DNA of 64,000 bases from contig NZ_JABFMP010000001.1 of assembly GCF_013359595.1 (NCBI RefSeq), forward strand, positions 248,001 through 312,000, given 5' to 3'. Shown here piece after piece: positions 58,524 through 64,000 of this stretch. The notes under the pieces are model-generated. The model was not told where the DNA came from. It saw nothing but the letters and a program-made list of their open reading frames with translations, and did not search any database. The position numbers and the translations under genes were made by a program. The number at the start of each line of letters is the position of its first letter. Position 1 is the first letter of the stretch. This stretch comes from Pseudomonas sp. C1C7. Its GTDB lineage: Bacteria; Pseudomonadota; Gammaproteobacteria; Pseudomonadales; Pseudomonadaceae.

Positions 58524-59669
58524 TTACTTGTTCGCGGCGTTCACGGCCATATCGTTGTCGGCGCTCAACTCGCGCACGGCGATATAACGTTCGCTGCGAC
58601 GGGTGCGATCCATCACCTGCCCCACCAATTGACCACAAGCGGCGTCGATGTCTTCACCACGGGTGGTGCGGACGGTGACGTTGAAACCGGCGTGATGCAG
58701 CTGATCCTGGAACCGACGAATGGCGTTGTTGCTCGGCCGCTCGTACCCGGAGTGCGGGAACGGGTTGAAGGGGATCAGGTTGATCTTGCACGGGATGTTT
58801 TTCAGCAATTCGATCATTTCGACCGCATGCTCGACCTTGTCGTTCACGTCTTTCAACAAGGTGTACTCGATGGTCAGCACGCGTTTTTCGCCCAGGGACG
58901 ACATGTAGCGCTGGCACGATTCGAGCAGCATCTTAAGCGGATACTTCTTGTTGATCGGCACCAATTGGTTACGCAATGCGTCATTGGGTGCGTGCAGGGA
59001 CAACGCCAGGGAGACGTCGATGTGCTTGGCCAGCTCATCGATCATCGGCACCACGCCCGAAGTGGACAGGGTCACGCGGCGCTTGGAAATGCCGTAGCCC
59101 AGGTCATCCATCATCAGATGCATGGCGGCAATGACGTTGTCGAAGTTCAGCAGCGGCTCACCCATGCCCATCATCACCACGTTGGTGATGGCACGGTCGA
59201 CGGTCGCCGGAACGCTGCCAAAGGATTTGTTGGCAATCCACACCTGGCCGATGACTTCGGCGGCGGTGAGGTTGCTATTGAAGCCTTGCTTGCCGGTGGA
59301 GCAGAAACTGCAGTCCAGGGCACAGCCTGCCTGGGACGAAACGCACAAGGTGCCGCGTTTGCCCTGGGGAATGAACACGGTCTCGACGCAGCTGCCGGAC
59401 GCCACGCGCACGACCCATTTACGGGTACCGTCGCTGGAAATGTCCTCGCTGACCACTTCGGGGCCGCGAACTTCAGCAACGGCCTTGAGCTTTTCGCGCA
59501 AGGCCTTGCTGACGTTCGTCATGGCGTCGAAATCATCGACGCCAAAGTGGTGAATCCATTTCATTACCTGACCGGCACGGAAACGCTTCTCCCCGATTGA
59601 GTCGAAGAATTTTTCCATTTCCGACTGGGTGAGACCCAGCAGGTTGGTTTTAACAGTCGATGTAGTCAT
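58524..59669 (-). CDS. rlmN: Dual-specificity RNA methyltransferase RlmN
   Basis: 381 residues. RlmN methylates C2 of A2503 in 23S rRNA and A37 in some tRNAs. The radical-SAM cluster motif is CALDCSFC (C-x3-C-x2-C) in [16 protein letters not shown], and the catalytic Cys near the C-terminus is in [12 protein letters not shown] 59669 has AAGGTGA upstream; an ATG five codons further up lacks homology. The pilF gene follows after 16 bases. Confidence 0.96.
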   Translation of the reverse strand: MTTSTVKTNLLGLTQSEMEKFFDSIGEKRFRAGQVMKWIHHFGVDDFDAMTNVSKALREKLKAVAEVRGPEVVSEDISSDGTRKWVVRVASGSCVETVFIPQGKRGTLCVSSQAGCALDCSFCSTGKQGFNSNLTAAEVIGQVWIANKSFGSVPATVDRAITNVVMMGMGEPLLNFDNVIAAMHLMMDDLGYGISKRRVTLSTSGVVPMIDELAKHIDVSLALSLHAPNDALRNQLVPINKKYPLKMLLESCQRYMSSLGEKRVLTIEYTLLKDVNDKVEHAVEMIELLKNIPCKINLIPFNPFPHSGYERPSNNAIRRFQDQLHHAGFNVTVRTTRGEDIDAACGQLVGQVMDRTRRSERYIAVRELSADNDMAVNAANK

Positions 59670-59698
59670 GGATTCACCTTCCACTCTTAAGCCAATGC

Positions 59699-60124
59699 TT
59701 AGCGAGTGGTTACTTCAGTAGCTGCGAAGAAGTATGCGATTTCGCGAGCAGCAGCGGCTTCGGAGTCCGAACCGTGTACGGCGTTGGCGTCGATGGATTC
59801 AGCGAAGTCAGCACGGATGGTGCCGGCAGCAGCTTCTTTAGGGTTGGTAGCGCCCATCAGCTCACGGTTGCGAGCGATAGCGTTTTCACCTTCCAGAACC
59901 TGAACGACAACCGGACCGGAAGTCATGAAGGCAACCAGATCACCGAAGAAACCACGCTCTTTGTGCTCAGCGTAGAAACCTTCGGCTTCGGCTTTGGACA
60001 GTTGCTTGATTTTCGAAGCGACGATGCGCAGGCCAGCGTCTTCGAAACGGGTGGTGATCTTGCCGATCACGTTTTTGGCAACGGCGTCAGGCTTGATGAT
60101 GGAGAAAGTACGTTGAACAGCCAT
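59699..60124 (-). CDS. ndk: Nucleoside diphosphate kinase
   Basis: 141 residues. The phosphorylated histidine is His117 in NAVHGSDS. The N-terminal [10 protein letters not shown] and the Kpn-loop region match the family. It balances NTP pools using ATP. It lies upstream of rlmN and has a promoter inside the preceding terminator. Confidence 0.97.
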   Translation of the reverse strand: MAVQRTFSIIKPDAVAKNVIGKITTRFEDAGLRIVASKIKQLSKAEAEGFYAEHKERGFFGDLVAFMTSGPVVVQVLEGENAIARNRELMGATNPKEAAAGTIRADFAESIDANAVHGSDSEAAAAREIAYFFAATEVTTR

Positions 60125-60160
60125 GGTGTAACTCCAGAAACGGTAATGTGCGAAAAATTA

Positions 60161-60183
60161 AACCCGCGAATTATACGCGGGTT
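60161..60183 (-). terminator. Terminator of the isc operon (after iscX)
   Basis: AACCCGCG (60161-60168) pairs with CGCGGGTT (60176-60183), loop AATTATA. On the minus strand the stem is followed by TAATTTTT. It lies about 30 bases past the iscX stop. Confidence 0.8.
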
Positions 60184-60199
60184 CTCGGGTATTGCCTAA
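60170..60199 (-). promoter_or_regulatory. Candidate ndk promoter inside the iscX terminator
   Basis: A perfect TATAAT (60175-60170, minus strand) occupies the loop of the terminator hairpin. A weak -35, TTAGGC (60199-60194), lies 18 bases upstream. Transcription would start near 60163, giving ndk a leader of about 40 bases. Confidence 0.5.
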
Positions 60200-60212
60200 C
60201 CTGCGGCGTGGC

Positions 60213-60413
60213 TCAGTCGCGTTCAGCGATCCAGTGGGCCTGAATGGCCTCCAGGATTTTCTCGCCACAATGCTCAGGCTTGTCGCCGAACTCGGGCAAT
60301 TCCATCACCCACTTGCGCAGATCGACGAAGTTGACCGACATAGGGTCTACATCGGGCTTGGATTCAGCCAGCTGGATTGCGATCTCCAGTACATCAGTCC
60401 ACATGAGACTCAT
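60213..60413 (-). CDS. iscX: Fe-S assembly protein IscX
   Basis: 66 residues starting MSLMWTDVLEIAIQLAESKP, acidic and helical, the usual IscX size. It binds IscS and may deliver iron or regulate the cysteine desulfurase. I place the start at ATG 60413; the longer frame overlaps fdx. It is the last gene of the isc operon. Confidence 0.95.
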   Translation of the reverse strand: MSLMWTDVLEIAIQLAESKPDVDPMSVNFVDLRKWVMELPEFGDKPEHCGEKILEAIQAHWIAERD

Positions 60414-60427
60414 GACAATTCCTTGAA

Positions 60428-60769
60428 TCAGTGCGGCGCTTCGGCTGCGTGGTTGAGCGAGTACTTCGGAATTTCGACGGTCAGGTCTTCTGTGCCGACC
60501 TTGGCCTGACAGGCCAGGCGCGACTGGGCTTCCAGGCCCCAAGCCTTGTCAAGATAGTCCTCTTCCAGCTCGTCGGCCTCTTCCAGCGAGTCGAAACCCT
60601 CGCGGATGATGCAGTGACAGGTGGTGCAGGCGCAGACGCCGCCACAGGCACTTTCCATCTCGATATGGTACTCGTGAGCCAGTTCGAGGATGGACGTACC
60701 GGTCTCAGCCTCCACGACCATGCCTTCCGGGCAAAACTTTTCGTGTGGCAGAAAAATGACCTGCGGCAT
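60428..60769 (-). CDS. fdx: [2Fe-2S] ferredoxin of the isc system
   Basis: 113 residues. Cluster cysteines Cys42, Cys48, Cys51 and Cys87 match E. coli Fdx; Cys46 and Cys53 are extra cysteines in CGGVCACTTCHC. It gives electrons for cluster assembly on IscU. It begins two bases after the hscA stop. Confidence 0.96.
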   Translation of the reverse strand: MPQVIFLPHEKFCPEGMVVEAETGTSILELAHEYHIEMESACGGVCACTTCHCIIREGFDSLEEADELEEDYLDKAWGLEAQSRLACQAKVGTEDLTVEIPKYSLNHAAEAPH

Positions 60770-60771
60770 CG

Positions 60772-62634
60772 TTATTCCTCAATCTCATTCAGGTTGCGCC
60801 CGGCCAACGCGGCTTTCACCGTCGAGTCCATGCGGCGGGCAGCAAAGGCATCGGTCACTTGCGACAGACGCTTGGTCTGCTGCTCGATGGCGTAACCATC
60901 GGTACCTTTCATCAGTTCGGTCAGTTCCTGGACCTGCATGTCGATGACCATGCGCTCTTCGGCATCGAGCAGGCGGTCGCCGTCGACTTCCAGGGCAGCC
61001 TGCACCGCCTCGACCAGACGCTGGGCGTCGACCTGTTGTTCGCGCAGTACGCGGGCAACCTTGTCGTCGTTGGCGTATTCGAAGGAGTCCTTGAGCATCC
61101 GGGCGATTTCGCCGTCGGTCAGACCATAGGACGGCTTGACCTGAATGCTGGCCTCGACGCCCGAACCCAGTTCGCGAGCGGAAACGCTCAGCAGACCGTC
61201 GGCATCGACCTGGAAGGTCACGCGAATTTTCGCGGCACCGGCCACCATCGACGGAATGCCGCGCAATTCGAAGCGCGCCAGGGAGCGGCAGTCGCTGATC
61301 AGCTCGCGTTCGCCCTGCAATACGTGGATGGCCATGGCCGACTGGCCGTCTTTGTAAGTGGTGAAATCCTGGGCGCGAGCGACGGGGATGGTGGTGTTGC
61401 GCGGGATCACCTTCTCCATCAGGCCACCCATGGTTTCCAGCCCCAGGGACAGCGGAATCACGTCGAGCAGCAGCAGTTCTTCGCCGTCACGCTTGTTGCC
61501 GGCCAGGGTATCGGCCTGGATCGCGGCCCCGATGGCCACCACTTGATCCGGGTCGATTTCAGTCAGCGGCTGACGACCGAAGGCTTCGGCGACGGCTTCG
61601 CGAACACGCGGCACGCGGGTCGAACCACCGACCATGACCACCGCATGGACCTCTTCCAGTTCGACGCCGGAGTCACGCACGGCGCGGCGGCAGGCTTTGA
61701 GGCTACGAGCGATCATCGGCTCGATCAGTTCATTGAAGGCTTCTCGGGTCAGCTCGGCTTTCCAGTCGCCATAGACGACTTCAACGGACGCAGCGTTGGT
61801 CAGCGCTTCCTTGGCTGCACAGGCGGTTTGCAGCAGATTGCGTTGCGCACCCGGATCGAGGTCGGCGGACAGACCGGCGCTCTCGATGATCCAGCCCGCG
61901 ATCGCATGGTCGAAGTCATCACCGCCCAGGGCGCTGTCGCCACCGGTGGCCAGCACTTCGAACACACCGCCGGTCAGGCGCAGAATCGAAATATCGAAAG
62001 TACCGCCGCCCAGGTCGTAGATGGCAACCAGGCCTTCGGCGTGCTGATCCAGACCGTAAGCCACGGCGGCAGCGGTCGGCTCGTTGAGCAGGCGCAGCAC
62101 GTTGAGGCCGGCCAGTTTGGCGGCGTCCTTGGTGGCCTGGCGCTGAGCGTCGTCGAAATAGGCAGGAACGGTGATCACCGCGCCCACCAGCTCACCGCCC
62201 AGGGTGGCTTCGGCACGCTGACGCAGGACCTTGAGGATATCGGCAGAGACTTCGACCGGGCTTTTCGGGCCCTGGATCGTGTCGATGAACGGCATGTGCG
62301 ACTCGCCGCCGACGAAGCGGTACGGCAGTTGCTCGCCCAATTGCTTGACGTCGGACAGACCACGACCCATCAGGCGCTTGACCGACAGCACGGTGTTCAG
62401 AGGATCGGTGGAGGCAGCCAGCTTGGCCGATTCGCCCACTTCGACGCGATCGGCGTGGTAGCGCACGGCAGACGGCAGGATCACCCGCCCTTCTGCGTCG
62501 GCCAGCGGCTCGGAAAGACCGCTGCGCAAGGCAGCGACCAGCGAATTGGTAGTGCCCAAGTCGATCCCCACGGCCAGGCGACGCTGGTGCGGTTGAGGAC
62601 TTTGGCCGGGTTCGGCGATCTGCAGTAGAGCCAT
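60772..62634 (-). CDS. hscA: Hsp70-type chaperone HscA
   Basis: 620 residues. The nucleotide-binding domain has [22 protein letters not shown] and [11 protein letters not shown]; the substrate domain follows from about 390. HscA works with HscB to release clusters from IscU by binding its LPPVK motif. The order and strand match the isc operon. Confidence 0.97.
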   Translation of the reverse strand: MALLQIAEPGQSPQPHQRRLAVGIDLGTTNSLVAALRSGLSEPLADAEGRVILPSAVRYHADRVEVGESAKLAASTDPLNTVLSVKRLMGRGLSDVKQLGEQLPYRFVGGESHMPFIDTIQGPKSPVEVSADILKVLRQRAEATLGGELVGAVITVPAYFDDAQRQATKDAAKLAGLNVLRLLNEPTAAAVAYGLDQHAEGLVAIYDLGGGTFDISILRLTGGVFEVLATGGDSALGGDDFDHAIAGWIIESAGLSADLDPGAQRNLLQTACAAKEALTNAASVEVVYGDWKAELTREAFNELIEPMIARSLKACRRAVRDSGVELEEVHAVVMVGGSTRVPRVREAVAEAFGRQPLTEIDPDQVVAIGAAIQADTLAGNKRDGEELLLLDVIPLSLGLETMGGLMEKVIPRNTTIPVARAQDFTTYKDGQSAMAIHVLQGERELISDCRSLARFELRGIPSMVAGAAKIRVTFQVDADGLLSVSARELGSGVEASIQVKPSYGLTDGEIARMLKDSFEYANDDKVARVLREQQVDAQRLVEAVQAALEVDGDRLLDAEERMVIDMQVQELTELMKGTDGYAIEQQTKRLSQVTDAFAARRMDSTVKAALAGRNLNEIEE

Positions 62635-62685
62635 CGTTATCAGGTCTTATCTGTATATCAGGCGTGCGACCGGAGCGGCACTGGG

Positions 62686-63207
62686 TTAATCGTCGAGGCG
62701 CTCTTCTAACTGGCGCACTTCGTAGGTCAGCTTGTCGAGGAACTGCATGCGTCGCATCAGGCGCTCGGCGCGCTCGCGGTGCGCGGCATCGTTCCAGCAA
62801 GCGGCAAAGCTCTGGTTCAGCTCTTCCTGGGCAGCCTTGAGGCGGCGCTTGAACGCGGCGACACCCGACAGGTCGGCACTGTCCTGCAGGTCTTCGAGCT
62901 CTTCGCGCAACTCCATCTGTTGCAGAAGAAACTCCGGATCATGCACCGTGACCTCCAGCGGCAGCTCGCCACCACTCAAGGCGAGCAGATAACGCGCGCG
63001 CTTGGGGGGACTTTTGAGCGTCTGGTAGGCCTCGTTGAGGCTCGCGGATTGTTCCAGCGCCAGCCGCTGCTCACGCTCGGTGGCGTCAGCGAAGCGGTCC
63101 GGGTGAACGCTGCGCGCCAACTCACGGTAGCGCGAAGCCAGCTGATCAAGATCCAGGTCGAAACCCGGTTTCAGCTCGAATAAAGCGAAATGACAAGGAG
63201 TACCCAC
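62686..63207 (-). CDS. hscB: J-domain co-chaperone HscB
   Basis: 173 residues starting at GTG 63207 ([12 protein letters not shown]), with GAGG six bases upstream. The J domain has HPDRF, and the C-terminal three-helix bundle binds IscU. An ATG 13 codons upstream would overlap iscA and is not expected. Confidence 0.95.
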   Translation of the reverse strand: MGTPCHFALFELKPGFDLDLDQLASRYRELARSVHPDRFADATEREQRLALEQSASLNEAYQTLKSPPKRARYLLALSGGELPLEVTVHDPEFLLQQMELREELEDLQDSADLSGVAAFKRRLKAAQEELNQSFAACWNDAAHRERAERLMRRMQFLDKLTYEVRQLEERLDD

Positions 63208-63215
63208 GACCAGCC

Positions 63216-63539
63216 TCAGATGTTGAAGCTTTCGCCGCAGCCACATTCACCGCGCACGTTGGGGTTGTTGAACTTGAAGCCTTCGTTCAACCCTTCCTTG
63301 ACGAAGTCGAGCTCGGTGCCGTCCAGGTAGGTCAGGCTTTTCGGATCGATGATCACTTTCTCGCCGTGACTCTCGAACACCTGGTCCTCCGCAGCCAACT
63401 CGTCGACGAACTCCAGCACGTAGGCGAGGCCGGAGCAGCCTGTGGTGCGAACACCCAGACGAATCCCCTCGCCCTTGCCGCGCCCGTCGAGGGAGCGACG
63501 CACGTGCCGCGCTGCCGCTTCTGTCATGCTGATAGCCAT
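63216..63539 (-). CDS. iscA: Iron-sulfur cluster assembly protein IscA
   Basis: 107 residues with the three conserved cysteines Cys35, Cys99 and Cys101 (GCSG and CGCG). It acts as a cluster carrier or iron donor. ATG 63539 has AAGGAG nine bases upstream; the in-frame ATG eight codons earlier lies before that site. Confidence 0.96.
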   Translation of the reverse strand: MAISMTEAAARHVRRSLDGRGKGEGIRLGVRTTGCSGLAYVLEFVDELAAEDQVFESHGEKVIIDPKSLTYLDGTELDFVKEGLNEGFKFNNPNVRGECGCGESFNI

Positions 63540-63573
63540 CGTTGACTCCTTACTCGTCGCCAAATCTTGAAAG

Positions 63574-63960
63574 TCAGATCAAGCCTTTCTTCTGCTTGTA
63601 GTCGCGAACAGCGGCCTTGATGGCGTCTTCGGCGAGTACGGAGCAGTGAATTTTCACTGGCGGCAGGGCCAGTTCTTCAGCCAGCTGAGTGTTCTTGATG
63701 GTTTCTGCCTCGTCCAGCGTCTTGCCCTTCATCCACTCGGTGGCCAGGGAGCTGGAAGCGATGGCGGAACCGCAGCCGTAGGTCTTGAACTTGGCATCTT
63801 CGATGATGCCGGCGTCGTTGACCTTGATCTGCAGGCGCATGACGTCGCCGCAAGCCGGCGCGCCGACCATGCCGGTGCCGACATCAGGATCTTCCGCGTC
63901 CATCTTGCCGACGTTGCGCGGGTTTTCGTAGTGGTCGATGACCTTTTCGCTGTAAGCCAT
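63574..63960 (-). CDS. iscU: Fe-S cluster scaffold IscU
   Basis: 128 residues. Cluster ligands Cys37, Cys63 and Cys106 and Asp39 are present, and the HscA-binding LPPVK motif is at 99-103. It receives sulfur from IscS, whose gene should lie just beyond the window. It is the first complete gene of the isc operon here. Confidence 0.97.
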   Translation of the reverse strand: MAYSEKVIDHYENPRNVGKMDAEDPDVGTGMVGAPACGDVMRLQIKVNDAGIIEDAKFKTYGCGSAIASSSLATEWMKGKTLDEAETIKNTQLAEELALPPVKIHCSVLAEDAIKAAVRDYKQKKGLI

Positions 63961-64000
63961 GATTCTTAATCCTCACTCATCAGAGAGTCGCTCTTTGAAC
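63961..64000 (-). other. Upstream of iscU, window end
   Basis: 40 bases ahead of iscU with GAGGA near the start codon. I expected the end of iscS here. The minus-strand frame ends ...RLSDE-stop, which does not look like the usual IscS tail (..WAAH or similar), so these bases are more likely intergenic. Confidence 0.4.

Noticed and set aside
63961..64000. End of iscS
   Set aside because: The reading frame that ends here does not resemble the usual IscS C-terminus, and 40 bases are too few to decide.

Overview
The window is a stretch of Pseudomonas chromosome, most likely from the P. fluorescens group. The evidence is gene content and order (guaBA, purL-mltF, lepA-lepB-rnc-era-recO-pdxJ, lptFG/pepA/holC, pilF-rodZ-ispG-hisS-yfgM-bamB-der, iscUA-hscBA-fdx-iscX), the high-GC codon use, and intergenic inverted repeats of the two REP types common in this group (cores GCTGCCGAAGGCTGCGATC and GTGGGAGCGGGCTTGCTCG). 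Species assignment is inference; no database search was possible.

Layout. 1-5.9 kb: the tail of an unidentified gene, a second Lon-type protease (asrA-like) followed by a chagasin-type inhibitor lipoprotein (icp) and a YhhN membrane protein, then cmoA-cmoB for wobble-uridine modification. 6-8 kb (minus): a Tat-exported multicopper oxidase coupled to tadA. 8-11 kb: a 1034-residue toxin-like protein. 11-17 kb (minus): guaA, guaB, a CxxC protein and purT. 16.7-18.7 kb (minus): a VUT-family transporter, a DUF1289 protein, a gamma-carbonic anhydrase-like protein and a Nudix enzyme. 18.8-25.8 kb (plus): a second Nudix enzyme, an L,D-transpeptidase and a 1913-residue toxin-like protein. 25.8-30 kb (minus): a small NIF3/CutA-like protein and purL. 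30.3-31.8 kb: mltF. 31.9-38 kb (minus): pdxJ, recO, era, rnc, lepB, lepA. 38.2-43.1 kb: lptG-lptF facing away from pepA-holC and a small acidic protein. 43-49.5 kb: TSUP permease, xseA, M23 peptidase, leuA with a candidate leader peptide, and an omega-amidase/aminotransferase pair. 50.7-64 kb (minus): the der...pilF-rlmN-ndk block and the isc Fe-S operon, cut at the window end before iscS.

Most of the window is housekeeping: purine synthesis (guaBA, purT, purL), translation and tRNA/rRNA modification (cmoAB, tadA, rnc, era, lepA, rlmN, hisS), envelope biogenesis (lptFG, bamB, yfgM, rodZ, lepB, mltF, L,D-transpeptidase) and Fe-S assembly, which serves IspG and RlmN encoded next door.

The accessory content is the two large toxin-like proteins, which sit beside the purine genes. 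They share a C-terminal module and a ChaN/EreA-like (RtxA/PMT-C2-like) effector domain. In the 1034-residue protein, and in the first of two tandem copies in the 1913-residue protein, the signature histidines are replaced. Only the second copy in the larger protein keeps them. This pattern of one apparently active and two degenerate effector domains is the most interesting item here. RNA-level candidates are a leader peptide before leuA, hairpins over the start regions of the VUT gene and the large toxin, and an ndk promoter lying inside the iscX terminator.
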